This document shows positions 10,414 to 20,960 of a stretch of 64,000 nucleotides of DNA, one piece after another; the stretch's first letter is position 1, and each line of letters starts with the position of its first letter. Made by a program: the position numbers and the translations under genes. This stretch comes from Chondrus crispus (taxonomy: Eukaryota > Rhodophyta > Florideophyceae > Gigartinales > Gigartinaceae). The notes beneath the pieces are model-generated. The model had not been told where the DNA came from and made no database searches. It saw only the letters and a program-made list of their open reading frames with translations. Location: assembly GCF_000350225.1 (NCBI RefSeq), contig NW_005179018.1:157056-221055 (forward strand), written 5' to 3'.

Positions 10414-11752
10414 ATAGACGCTGTGCTCGTTCGGATCGAGATTCCAATGGCCGACGCCCTCATACCTTCATGTTACCACTGCCACACTTGGCAATGTCGT
10501 ACGGAGGGGGAACGACTCTACCTCGAAAACCTCATCGACTGCACCTTCGGTGACCCCGTGTGCAGGGCGGACCGACTGTGGCGCAACCAACGCACCGTTA
10601 CGACCGACGCCATGTTTTGGATCCAAGCCATTCTTCCCACAACCTTTCGCCATACGAAGCACGGAGGTCGTTTCTTTTTCCAAAATACTGTGCGCTTTGA
10701 AAGTCGGGTCCGATCCGACACTGGGTACTTTGTGGCAAACCAGATGATTGAGGTCCGTGAAATTTCCAGACAGCACTACACCAATCGATACCAACAAACC
10801 CCTTCCTGGTGGAGTCAAGACGAGGTAGGTCAGGGTTTCTGGGGTTGAGTTAGGGCCCGTCCTGGCATATTACGGCAGTCATTTACGCAATCCGCAGCAC
10901 GGGCTGTGGACTGTGTTTCTCACGGAGTGGTGCGTGAAAGTCGCCGCTACCCTCCTGTGGAAAGTTTTTGACTGTTGGCACTTGTGGCACCTCCCTTCGC
11001 AACTCTGCGAACAGATGCGTCTCCTCGATTTTTCTGTCCCCCTTGGCGGATCAGATGTGGACCGTAAAGTGCACGCCCTCCTCGACCTGATCGATACGGT
11101 AGCGTGGGATTGCGTTCCTCCACAAGATTCGTCTCGGTCCTTTTCATGTCAGCGACCCTCTTTTTCCCGTGGTAGAAATCATCCAGCTGCTGGCGACTAC
11201 GTGTGGATCAACCCCTGGTCTTCCTCTCTGTACTCTGCCTGGGAGGCCCCTGTGTGCGTCGTACTTCCTCCCACGAGCTCGGCGGACACCTTGTCGCTTC
11301 GAGTCGTCTCTTCCTCGGATGTGAATCCAACCTCACTTCCTGCTTCCCCTTCACGCGAGGGACAGCTCGTCACCCCCACGCCGACCTTGCCATGGCCGTC
11401 ATGTACGGCACCCGTGGGCTTGACCCATCCTCAGGGTTCTCTGCGCGTCGAGCTTCCTCCTGCGAGCTGCTCGACGGAAACCATTTCAATCCGGGGAGCA
11501 CCACCATCGAACGGTGATGCTACCCCACGTCCGGCTTCGCCTTCACTTGAGAGTACGCTCCTCGCCCCTACCTCGGTTCCTCCATCGTCCACAATTCCCA
11601 AACAAAATACCTCTGCTGCCGCCGTTTACCATCGCCTTCTCATGGCTCATGGTGTGGAGGGAGAAGCTCTCCAGGGGGCATCCCTAGACGACTTGCGAGT
11701 TCTAGCTCGGCTTGTCACCTCCCTTCCAAAGGGAAACTCCCTTGGGGCATAG
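10414..11752 (+). pseudogene. Antisense accessory ORF of the giant chromovirus family, copy 1 (N-terminus deleted)
   Basis: Unrecognised protein. It aligns along its length with the ORF at 35326-37181: shared RTEGE, DTGYF, NRY and PSWW motifs in the first frame (10423-10848), then, in the +1 frame, GSHL, TEWCVKVA, VPLGG and AAGDYVW (10913 on), a Pro/Ser-rich linker, and a strongly conserved C-terminal helix YHRLLMAHGVEGEALQGAS. Here the second frame is open from 10913 to a TAG at 11750-11752 without the frameshift seen in the 35-kb copy. It lies beside the LTR and opposite to the element's own coding strand. About the first 150 codons are missing. Function unknown; no membrane segment or zinc motif seen. 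Confidence 0.7.
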
Positions 11753-14600
11753 TCTCGTTGAGACGGCGGTCACAGCACTTCCTTGCGACTTGTCCTTCTT
11801 TCCCCATCCTGCCCGCATGATAGTCGACCAGCGACTTTATCATACGACCTTTGAGCGGTAAAAGGAATCCAGCTGCGAATCCCCTGTTATTTTCAACTTT
11901 CTCCTCTTTTTTTCTGCGTACCGTCACTGCGGCCGTACCCCTCTTTTTACCCACTTCCTCCTCTTTTGCATTTTTTCTGATGATGCCACCGTCCGTCTTC
12001 TGTCAAGCTATTTCGGAGCCCGGTGGTTGCCCCCTCAAGAGCGGAGCCCCTGGCTCCCTCATCCTCTGGTCCGTGTCGTGACGACACTGTAGACGTCCCC
12101 TGCGACTTCTCTCATCTTCATTCCTCAATTTCCTCCTGTTTTCCGTGCATTGAGCAGCCCTCGGTTTCCTAATCCCTCGAAAACTGTCATTCTGACAATG
12201 AGCATCTATACCACGACTCCTTACAACTTTTCTCTGTTGTAGTTGCCGGTTCGGCTCAGTTCCCCTGGACGCCCTTAGTGGCATTCGCCACTTCCGCGAC
12301 CTTCCGTTTCATTGCTGTCCGTTTTTAGTTCCTCGATCGGAAGCTCTTTCTCCTGTTCACATTTCATGCCCTTGTGCACTGTTCGCTTTCATTGTGCGAT
12401 CTGCTCCCGTCTCATTTTTTGGAACCCCTGGATAGAGGTGTGTCGGTGACTTCTCGATATTGTCCAAGTATCGATCCCCTGCTCACGTGCAACACGCCAT
12501 AAAAATTATTGAACCGACGACGGAAGCTCCGCGGGGAAACCTTTGCTCTCCCGACTCCGGCGGAGTCAAGAACCCGGTTCATTCACACGTAGGTTCTACC
12601 CTCTCTCTCTTTGACATCATCCCTTACGTGCAGACTCAGATTCGCGACGCGATAGGTGTGGAGACGTCAATGTCGTTGCCGGTGATCTCATTCAGGACGT
12701 CCTTCTTACTGTTAGATTGCTACCTGAGGTAGCGGACCTTAGGGCTATTGCGAAACGACCGTTCGTATTCCTCTCATCATACCCGAAGAATGAATGACAT
12801 TTTGGGTCGTGCAGTGCGCTTCGTATCACGTTGAGGCGAAAACGTACTGTGTCCTTACGGAGATTCGTAGCTAGTTGTGGTGGCGACGAGGGTTCCTCAT
12901 ACACGTCCGGTCGTACGTATTACGATTAGTTGATCGCATTGCGATGAGCAACCATCTTGATCCTGTCTCGAATCATGCATATAGATGGTATTCCAAGGTT
13001 CACGGCGACCCCATTCTCACATAGCGTCCTCCGCCTGGTCTCCTAAATTGGCGTTCTCGTCCTTGCTGTCGGGCGAGCTGCCCTCGCTCTGTCATCAGGC
13101 ACACGGGGCGGCGCGTGTAACCTGTAGGTCGTGAACGCCAGTTAACACTCGTGTACGAGGCCAACGGCGAAATCACCGGCGGTATCGAAAATGACGGGCG
13201 AAACTTCTTCGCTATGCGATTACAGCGCGCGCTCGCTCGATGCACTTCCCGACAGTCGCGTGAGTAGGACTTCGTCCTTTTCCTTTTCCTTAAATGTCAT
13301 TCTCCTCGAAGTACGCTCGTGATCATCATGATTAAGCAATCATAGGGATGGCTGGTACCTTGTGCGCGAGAAGGGGGCGTCGTAGTCGAGCTCCTCCCTT
13401 CGTGCGCATTGTGATATGTCGTGGATTGGCGACCGTGGCTCATGCCAACAAGCCGGCGCGATTTCTTGCGGTGACTATGGTTTTCCTTCATTTCGTTAAT
13501 ATTTTCAAACGGCGCTTGACACCTCCGTTCTCGCGCGTTGGCATGCGGCGCGCTCTTACTCCGAAGTTAAAGTGGTGTCTCAGATCGCACCGGTCTGAGG
13601 TCTTCAGGTGCCTCCGAGACGTCCCCTTTCTTTCCGTGTTCACCCCGATTTCCTCAACAAGCACTCCAGATTTTGTCAAGTGCTAAACTAAATATTTCAA
13701 ACGTTTCCTCTGACGCTGTGTAAACCTTCGTGTTCTTTCGTAGGAATCATGTTAATGAAGGAAGGCACCATGTGCTGCCCTGCGTCTCAATCCCATCTCA
13801 TCATCATTCTGTTTCTTTCTCGGATGAGGGTTTCCAGAATTGATTCTCGTTATCGACGGTGCATCGACATTATTCATGGGGTCTCTACTCAAGGATGGTC
13901 ACAGCTATCCGGACGGGAGGCCGCGCAGACTCGCTTGCGTTCAATCCCCAATGACAGAGGGGAGATGCGAGGACAGAAAAAAATAAAACCAATAGGGGCT
14001 GTGTCGGTACGCTTTTTTCAAGCCAATATCGAGGGTCTCAATGAAACCTGCAGCCGGCCCTCTTCGGAGGTTTCGAACTCCCTTTCTCAGATCTGACTCC
14101 TTCTCTCAAGGAGCTGACGATACCATTCGTCTCACGTAGAGTAACCCCAAAACGAAACAAAAAAACGACAAAGACACAGTAACCTGTTTGCGTATACGGT
14201 GAACCTTCTAGTATAAACACCTCCAACGCAAAGAGGTGTATACTCAGTTCTTGTGGAGACCCCGATCAGAAAAGGGAAGCAACCCCAGGTAACGGAACGG
14301 GGAAGCGGGCCCGGGTAGCATGGTGGTAGAGCGGGTTCGGACGGGGACGCGCGCACGGGCGGGTCGATCTACGCCTCGACGCCCCGGGGCAGTGCTGGGT
14401 TACGTGCCAGCGCTGACGGGCGGAGGCGGATCTACGCTCGCTCGTGTGCTCGCGCGTTCCCTGTCCGCTTGGCTTCTAACTAGATACGGGCTATTGTAGG
14501 CAACCCGATCTAGAATAAGCGGGGCGAGCTTGACCAAAGGCGTAGGTTCTGGACAAGCTCGTGCTTGTCCTCCCTCGTCGCCGTCGGTCCGCTCACGTAT
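11753..14600. other. No recognisable gene; internal or flanking sequence of the 9.4-kb element copy
   Basis: Pyrimidine-rich on the plus strand at 11890-11990 (CTCCTC/TTTTT runs), like 27225-27300 and 37260-37330 downstream of the other accessory-ORF copies, so at least the first few hundred bases are probably element sequence. Further right I see only short scattered ORFs. No pol remnant is found, so this copy is internally truncated. Confidence 0.4.
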
Positions 14601-14608
14601 TTAATGTA

Positions 14609-14775
14609 CAAGTTAGTCTATCATACTACAGTACAGTACGTACTGGACTGTAGTGCTACTGTAGTCGGCTACAGTAGTGAGTGCGGGTCGCGCGTACTGC
14701 AGGGCTGTCATCATTCGGTGCTGACAGAACGCCCGCGCGTTCTTGTCGTACTGTAGAGCTCGGGCTCTACAGTAG
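14609..14775. repeat. Cluster of perfect CTACAGTAG-type hairpins
   Basis: At least two perfect inverted repeats share the same four-base loop TCGG: CTACTGTAG / CTACAGTAG at 14656-14664 and 14669-14677, and TACTGTAGAGC / GCTCTACAGTA at 14749-14759 and 14764-14774. A further CTACAGT...ACTGTAG pair with CAGTACGTACTG inside lies at about 14624-14654. Flanking sequence is GC-rich without genes. Confidence 0.75.
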
Positions 14776-14779
14776 CTGA

Positions 14780-15640
14780 TCTAATCTTAATCTCGTCCCA
14801 GAGGGTTATACTACATGGCCCCCTCCACTAGAGTGAACGTCCGCGTTCACCGTTGCCTGAAGGACGGCCTGTTTTCCTCCGTTCTACAAAACCCCCTCAC
14901 GTTTTCCGCAGTCATATTTCCTTTCGGCGCTGTCCTTCTCATTTTGCTGTCGTGCTTCTCACCTTGCCGGTACCCTTCCGTTGTGTCCCGGTGCCCCTTC
15001 CTCGCTGGTTTTGCCTTGGCATCCTCTCGCCGTGGTCATCCATCTTCCACGGCCGACCACCGCGGCAAGCACCGCATTCCGTCGCGTCATGTTGTCGCCT
15101 CATGACCACTCTTCGTTTTCCCCACCCCGATTCGTCGCCGGCTGCCAGTGCTGCCACGCCCTCGTCCGTGATGGACACTCGACCGTCAGCCGTGCGATCT
15201 GTGACGCCCGCGGCGACGTCGCCGTTCCAGAAGGTCGCCTTTTCGCCCACGTCGATATTGTCTGCCCCCAACGCGCTCCCGGTGGGCGGTCCCCAGATCC
15301 ATATGGTTCCGAAGCCTCTGCCGTCGTTACGCGTGGAAAGGGCTCGTTGGGCCTCGGCATGGCGGAGCACGACCTTCACTCCGGTCATTGACCGGCCTCG
15401 AGCGACAAGCTAGGGTTACGCCCTCAATTCAGTATCGTAAAGGGGCCCTTCGTCCTCTTCCCTGCTTGGCAGTTTGTTTGCGAATTAATCCCCTTCTTGG
15501 GCGGTCTGCGCGCCGTTCGAGGCACGCGGTTGTCGGCGGTTCGCTCTTCTCTGTCCGCCCTCTGGGAGGGGTACCCCATTGCTCCTGCAGAGCGCGGGGG
15601 GTATGGCCTCTTCCCCGCGGGAGATACGTGTGAGCTTCCT
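14780..15640. other. GC-rich sequence without a supported gene
   Basis: Several overlapping frames are open on both strands (for example 14853-15413 plus and 14939-15388 minus), as expected by chance in high-GC sequence with few stop codons. None shows a recognisable motif or a consistent composition, so I do not call a gene. Confidence 0.4.
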
Positions 15641-15649
15641 TTAGTCCTT

Positions 15650-16060
15650 CGTGTACGGAGGGGCCGCGTGACGCAATTCGGAGTCACCGGCGTCCGTGTA
15701 GATGGCGTCATCGTGGCGCGCGCGTGTCCCATTAGAGTCCACCTTGTCTGCTCTCAGGAGTGAGGGCTTCCTGTTGAGCGATTTCCCTTGCTCTTCGTCC
15801 GTGTAGGAGGCGCACCGCGTGGTTCGGAGTCACGAGCGCCCGAATACGCAACGTAGTCGTAGAACATGCGTACAGCGCGGGGTTCTCATCAGCTTCCGTT
15901 GCTCCAGCCTGTCCTCCGACACGAGGGAGGTGTGAGGCGAGCTCTCTTCCGCCTTCGTCTACCGAAACAGCGTACTACACGGCTCGGAGTCTCCGATCGC
16001 TACCGGCGTCCATGTATGCGTCGGCGTCGTGAGGTGCCCGTACAGCACGATCTTTCCAGT
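15650..16060. repeat. Diverged long-period repeat, about 150 bp (three units)
   Basis: The motif CGGAGTC followed by a GC-rich segment and GGCGTCCRTGTA recurs near 15678, 15824 and 15981, spacing about 146-157 bases, each preceded by a CGTG or ACACGG-type stretch. It forms the left shoulder of the hairpin minisatellite locus and shares the GTCCGT word with it. Confidence 0.45.
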
Positions 16061-16154
16061 AGCATCCGTCCTGCTTGCCCTCCTACGACTGGGTCGCGTG
16101 TGGAGCGAGCTCTCTTTTTTCGTCGTCTGTCGAAGGAGCGCGTGCTTGTTGAGT

Positions 16155-16245
16155 CTTAAGCCGACATTCAGTGGTCGGTACTTCTGCGCGCGGGCGTTTG
16201 TCGTCGCTGCCGCGCGCGCTCCCTGCCGACGTCCGTTTTGTCGGC
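16155..16245. repeat. Type B hairpin repeat, first two units
   Basis: GCCGAC...GTCGG at about 16158-16178 and GCCGACGTCCGTTTTGTCGGC at about 16221-16241 are hairpins about 66 bases apart, separated by TTCTGCGCGCGGGCG-like sequence. The same unit type reappears at 17195-17480. These two units abut the type A array. Confidence 0.6.
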
Positions 16246-16254
16246 CCTTCTACT

Positions 16255-16745
16255 TGGCGTCCCTCGCCATCCGTGGCGAGGGCCCGAGAGCGCGGTGGAT
16301 GCTATTCTCCTTGGCGCATGTCGCCGTCTGCGGCGAGAGCACAACGCGCGGCAGTCGTCTTCCTTGACGCCCCTCGCCGTCCGTAGCGAGGGCGTGGCGC
16401 GCGGTAGTGGCTCTTGCTCGGTGTCCCTCGCCGTCCGTACTGAGAGCACGGCGCGCCGCAGCACTTGCTCTTCGACTTGGCGCCCCTCGCTGTCCGTGGC
16501 GAGGGCTCTGCGTGCGGCAATTGTATTGGCGTCGGCACCCCTCGCTGTCCCTGGCGAGGGCGCCGCGCACGCGCTATTGTCTTCCTTGGCGCTCGTCGCC
16601 ATATTTGGCGTGAGCCCGGCTTGCGGCGATTTTCTTGTCGTCAGCGTCCCTCGCCGTCGGCGGCGAGGGCACAGCATGCGCCCGTTGTGTTGTCGTCGGC
16701 GTCCCTCGCCGTTGGTGACGAGGGCGCGGTGTGTCCGTATATTGA
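16255..16745. repeat. Type A hairpin minisatellite, block 1 (about 9 units of 54-58 bp)
   Basis: Each unit carries a quasi-palindrome of the form CCTCGCC-GTCCGT-GGCGAGG (7-bp stem, 6-base loop), then GCGCGGCG-like and TCTTCTTGTCAG-like spacer. Cores are at about 16262, 16317, 16371, 16425, 16483, 16538, 16592, 16648 and 16702. Arms vary between units, often keeping pairing. Long ORFs on both strands across the block (repeating TARGA or LAVRGEGA peptides) are by-products of a GC-rich repeat and are not called as genes. Confidence 0.88.
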
Positions 16746-17190
16746 GAACCCCCCTTGTTGAGGAGTCTCGGGCTCGCCAGAGGGGTTCAGCGCGACTGTG
16801 GCGGCGGCAGTCGAGTCTGCTCGTTCATGGTTCCATTTTCATGCAGCTCCTTGCCACCGGAGGCGAGGAGGCGTCAGTGCGGTTTTCTTGGGGTCGTCTT
16901 CCCCCGGGGGTTGTGTCCTATTAGCGCCTCTCACGCAGCACTACGTCTAACAATCCGGAATCGCCCGTTTCGTGCGTATTCCAAGTGGTGTTCTCAGCCC
17001 CTGCCGGGTCTAGGCGAGACGCCACAGCCATGCACAGGTAGGGCGCGTGATCACGGCATCATCTCGCGGTGGGGCGCGAATCAGGTCCGCAACCATGTCG
17101 GTCGTGCGCTCTTACACGTCCGTGGCACGCATGACTACTATGAGCGCATCACGGCGGACGTTGGAGGTGACTCTGTCGTAATATCCCGTA
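16746..17190. other. Spacer between hairpin blocks
   Basis: GC-rich and without a recognisable gene or clear tandem unit. One frame open on the plus strand (16755-17270) has no motif and continues into the type B repeats. Confidence 0.4.
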
Positions 17191-17194
17191 AGTG

Positions 17195-17480
17195 CGTCTT
17201 CCACCGACGTCCATATCGTCGGGTCTTCTTGGCTCGGGCGTTCGTCGTCGCCGACACAACAGCTGGTTAAGTCTTCAGACGACGTCCGTGTCGTCGGCCT
17301 TTCCCTGCGCAGGCGTTCGTGGTTTGTGCCCTGTGCGCTCCTTGCTGACTTCCGTGTCGTCAGCTCTTCTACGCACGGGCGTTGGTCGTCAGTGCCCTGC
17401 ACGTGCTTGTGCCAGGTGCAACCAACGTCTGTGTGGTCGGCAATTCTGCGCACAGGTATCCGTCGCGCGATTGAGCTTCC
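17195..17480. repeat. Type B hairpin repeat, second block (about 4 units)
   Basis: Hairpins near 17206 (CCGAC/GTCGG), 17279 (GACGAC-GTCCGT-GTCGTC), 17344 (GCTGAC/GTCAGC) and 17423, spaced 66-77 bases, with spacers like TTCTACGCACGGGCGTTSGTCGTC. The stem differs from type A but the loop word GTCCGT is the same. Confidence 0.65.
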
Positions 17481-17924
17481 GCCTGACGTGTCGACGCGGC
17501 GGCGGATTCGCGCTGGGTCGTTTGTTGTCAGTGAGAGGGGGAAGCGAGCCGTAGGAATGGAGGCGGACATCGGTCTGGTCGCACGCTCGCGCTCGACCTC
17601 AGCTTCTCCTCGATCTTGCGGTAGCCTTCGGCGAACTTCGCTTCTCTTATCAGCCACAGCAGGAAGTCGTCAGCGGGCTCTCGGCGGCGTATGAACACGA
17701 CAAAGCGGGCGTCGACGTGGTCACCCTCAAACCGGCGCGAGTAGATGACGTCGAGCGGGGCGTCGCACTTTGAAGAGTTGGCGCGTCTTTCATAGTCGAC
17801 GGACTGGCACGGTCGTGCACGGGGACGCCCATTTCATCCGTTGCTGTCATCGCGACGCGCTCGTAGCGCGGCGGCGCGCGGTATGCGGTATCGGAAGGCG
17901 TGCGCGCGTGCCGTTGCTCTCCGC
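17481..17924. other. Spacer between hairpin blocks
   Basis: GC-rich sequence with no recognisable gene; frames open on both strands without motifs. No tandem unit is visible. Confidence 0.35.
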
Positions 17925-18640
17925 ACCCCTCGCCGTCCGTGGGGAGGGCGCCGGCGTGCGGTGCGCGGCGTTCGTGTCCTCGTCGGCGTCCCTCGCCATC
18001 TGTGGCGAGAGCACGCGCGCACGGCCGATACTCTTCTACATGGCGTCCCTTTCCATTCGTGGCGAGGGCACAGAGCGCCGTATTTGTCGTCCTTAACGCA
18101 CCTCACCGTCGGCGGCGAGGGCGCGTCTCGCAGAAGTCGTCTTCTTGTCAGCACCCCTCGCCGTCCGAGGCGAGGGCCCGGCGCGCGGAAGTAGTCTTCT
18201 TGTCAGTGTTTCTCGCCGTTTGAGGCGAGGGCGCGAGAGCACGAGCGCGCGACGAAGGCTCCGTTCCTTGGCGCCCCTCGCCGTCAGCGGAGAGAGCACA
18301 CCGCCCGGCATCCGTCTTTTCGTCAGTGTCCCTCGCCGTTCGAGGCGAGGGCGCGAGCGTCCGTGCTGCTGCTTTTCCTCCGGGCCCCTCGCCGTCCGTG
18401 GCGAGGGCGCGAGCAGGCGTGCAGTTGCTTTTCGTAGACGTCCCTCGCCGTCTGAGGCGAGGGCACGGGCACGCGCGACGATGCTCTTTCTCCGCGCCCC
18501 TTGCCGTCCGTGGCGAGGGCGCCAGTGCGCGTGCAGTTGCTCTTCGTAAGCGTTCTTCGCCGCCCAAGGCGAGGGCGCTGGCGCACGGCAGTCGTCTTCC
18601 GTGGTGCCCCTCGCCATCGGCGGCGAGGGGCAGAGTGGGT
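17925..18640. repeat. Type A hairpin minisatellite, block 2 (about 13 units)
   Basis: Same unit as block 1. Cores at about 17930, 17990, 18046, 18100, 18156, 18208, 18273, 18329, 18387, 18441, 18497, 18553 and 18607; period mostly 52-65 bases. Several units keep perfect 7-bp arms (for example CCTCGCC/GGCGAGG near 18387). Some alternating units share spacers (GCAGTTGCT-TTCGTA near 18420 and 18530), suggesting higher-order amplification of two-unit blocks. Both strands are ORF-rich because stops are rare; no protein is supported. Confidence 0.9.
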
Positions 18641-18750
18641 CCGCGCGTACTCATCCGAAGAGTACGGAGGCCCTGCGATGCCGTCCTGTCAGTGTCCGTC
18701 CGACCTGTACAGCCGGCAGCGTCTACGACGCTTGTCGTGTACTGTACAGT

Positions 18751-19350
18751 TGTGAGAATCGATCTTACAATTACATCTGTGATCGATACTCGGTAAACAA
18801 GATGTACCTTTGTCTCAATGTAAGACTATCAGCAACTCGCATTCAGCAACCGGCATCCTTGTGAATTACACATATGTCGTTGTTATGAATGAGCACCTAG
18901 AGGAATGCAGATGAAACAAGCATACGCCAAGGGACGCGTACCCTTGTAGCAAACGAAAGAGCGGCAGAAAAGAGCGTTCAACGTACGTTACAACTGCATG
19001 CGAACGGTTGGCAATGGTGCGAAGAATATATATGCAGACGGTAGCGGCAAAACACCGTCAAGCGAAGAAAAGCAGGCAATGCAACTTGCGGCAAGGAATG
19101 CATATCGCAATTCATGTATGGCGACGATGAAATGCGGTGAACCAAGAGTCACAGTAGCGTAGTACTTAAAGCGGCATAAACATAAGAAGAAAAGATAGAA
19201 GGCAAGCAGCCCAGCGTTTATGCTGATCATCGTATTCACCCCAACCTATTTCTCTTCCCTCAGGAGCCGGATTAGGTTCTCCCTTTTTCGTCAAATCCGT
19301 AGCGCCCCACTCTGACGATCCCTGATCGAATCATGGTCAATCATTTATCA
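18751..19350 (+). mobile_element. 5' LTR of copia-3 (600 bp)
   Basis: Begins TGTGAGAATCG and ends ATTTATCA; equal in length to the 3' LTR at 24107-24706 and differing, as far as I can read, at only two positions (A/T near position 7; T/C in the ATGGYCAAT near the end). Flanks ACAGT (18746-18750) and ACATT (24707-24711) are a 5-bp duplication with one mismatch. Two TATA-like runs (GAATATATATGC near 19024 and a weaker one) could serve as promoter. The gag ATG lies inside the LTR at 19333. Confidence 0.95.
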
Positions 19351-20354
19351 GTTATGGGCCCAGACGCGGCATCTTCACAAATATCGATGCTCACCCCGCC
19401 GAAGCTTACCGGAGACACGGACAAGTACCAATGGCGTACGGATGGCAAAACGTGGGCGCAAATAGTGTAACTGTACGCCAAAGGAGGTGATAACAGAGCG
19501 AAGGGAGTGCTCAATCCTCTAGGCCTGACGCTATATCTGTCATTGTCTCGTGACCTACGCAGCATAATAGACAACGCAGTCCAAAACCACGGAGTTACTT
19601 TCAATCTCTACGATGAATTGGAAGAAGAACCCGAAGCTAACATAGCTAAGACTCAAACTAAACTGGTGGAAGATATAATCCAGCTTGTAGCAAAAGATTC
19701 TCCCACCGATGGTATTCGACATCTTGTTAAACTCTGACAGACTGTTCACCAATGCACCAAAAAAAGAGGCGAGAAACCTCACATTTTCGCTAAGAAGTTC
19801 CAAGGTATCGCAAAGCAATATTTAAATATGTGTAGTACCGCCCAAGGAACAAGGGAAAGTCAAAACTTCGCCATCCTGTTGCTCGCAAATTCCAAACTCC
19901 CATCAACAACGTTTAACAACATTGTTACCCAGCTCATCACAAATTCCGCCACTAGAAACGACTCAGCCCCAGCTGCAGCCGTCAATGTTCCAGTAAAAAT
20001 GTTCGATGAGCTTCTATCCCAATGTACAGCCACAGCAGAGGTCGTCCGAGCATGGGAAGGATGTAAAGACCAGGCCGTTAAAGAAAAGCACATGGTATCC
20101 TTTCTCGAACTAACAAAACATATGGTTAGGACAGTTAGGGACGTTGCAAAAGATGGACACAAGCTGTGGGAAACCGCAAAGAAGAACCGGTTATACTCTA
20201 TCAATCTGCAAAGAAGAATCGGTTATACTCTATCAATCTGGACGACGCAGTTGAAGTCCTTTGTGATATAAAAGCAGACGAAGACGAGCTAGAGCATAAG
20301 AGGAAGTCAGACAACCAACTAGATAGGAGAGGCTCCATGATGAGCAAACGTTGA
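19333..20354 (+). pseudogene. copia-3 Gag, broken by two stops and a 32-bp duplication
   Basis: Nucleocapsid precursor. A single frame runs from the ATG at 19333 (within the LTR) with PPKLTGD near 19397, an in-frame TAA near 19469, a second stop (TGA at 19735-19737) and then a long open part through 20271. A tandem duplication of 32 bp (20176-20207 and 20208-20239, one mismatch seen) shifts the frame; the intended downstream frame continues to 20354. The helical capsid-like composition is typical, but no strong capsid motif is visible. Because the LTRs are nearly identical these lesions must be recent or pre-date a trans-mobilised insertion. Confidence 0.75.
19351..19363 (+). promoter_or_regulatory. 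Primer-binding site of copia-3 (half initiator-tRNA type)
   Basis: GTTATGGGCCCAG starts directly after the LTR. It is the reverse complement of CUGGGCCCAUAAC, the anticodon arm of eukaryotic initiator tRNA-Met. This is the half-tRNA priming arrangement known from Drosophila copia and yeast Ty5, not a 3'-CCA primer. Confidence 0.85.
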
Positions 20355-20960
20355 GACCACGATGAAGCTCTTCAATACCAACAGCATAAAAAATTCAACT
20401 CCTATATTGCCCCCGGTACTGGAAAAAAAGGACAACAAATGCGTTGCGTGCAGTAAGATGGGTCATTGGAAAGGCGATTTCATATGCGAAAATCACCCCA
20501 TGCATCACCGCTGAATTGCTAGTAAGAAGGAGAAACGTGTTAGTTTCGAAAAAGGACCACAGCACACTCATAAGAATAATACGTATTTTCAGTAAAGGGC
20601 TCCATCACGCTCCAGATCGACCCCAACCCCATCATTGATGAAGGAGCCCCGTCCTCCACTGAAGGTATCCTCAACGCAACAGCGTTGTGCGACCTACTTG
20701 GTATCGATCTCATACTAGACACGCCACGCAAACAGTACGAACACGGCTGGGGTCAAGATTATCATGACGCACGTCCAATTATTGCAACGTGGACGCTGAC
20801 CATTATGGACTGATATGAATATCCCATTGCTCTCTCTTTTGACCTCGTTCACGGTGAGTCACCCCTCATAGTAGGCCTGGATGTTACTCAGCACGCGAAC
20901 ATCATCAACAGCGAAAACCCGTGGCACATCTCGATCAAACGTCCCACGGACACCCAAATC
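20355..20960 (+). pseudogene. copia-3 zinc knuckle and protease region, decayed
   Basis: A zinc knuckle-like CVACSKMGHWKGD stretch (CX2CX4H, about nt 20439-20480) is followed by stops. Farther on, IIDEGAPSS at about 20631-20657 matches the copia aspartic protease D-[ST]-G-A box with Glu at the second position, then LCDLLGI and, near 20865, PLIVGLDVT, the second protease loop seen in this copia type. The frame carries several stops and frame changes between 20360 and 20960. The protease Asp is in the same frame as the integrase ORF that follows. Confidence 0.65.

Noticed and set aside
9367-10418. Target duplication for the LTR at 9372
   Set aside because: ATGAC on the left has no match right of 10413, because the internal region is attached there; the true far end is not identifiable.
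13980-14093. VRFFQANIEGLN, resembling the start of a LINE endonuclease domain
   Set aside because: Only about 12 residues match in style and the frame ends shortly after; no further endonuclease or RT motif.
14300-14345. tRNA-like stretch with GTGGTAGAGCGGGTTCG
   Set aside because: Has an A-box-like word but the B-box-like word follows immediately; no acceptor or anticodon stem can be paired.
14853-15413. 186-codon plus-strand ORF and its minus-strand rival at 14939-15388
   Set aside because: Both are open in GC-rich sequence with no domain; mutually exclusive and neither supported.
16255-18640. CRISPR-like array (repeat with spacers)
   Set aside because: The repeats are too diverged, spacers are themselves related, and no cas genes or prokaryotic context exist.
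16168-18654. Long ORFs on both strands across the hairpin arrays (up to 174 codons)
   Set aside because: They translate the tandem unit in frame after frame and exist on both strands; the GC-rich repeat lacks stop codons. No motif and no start context.
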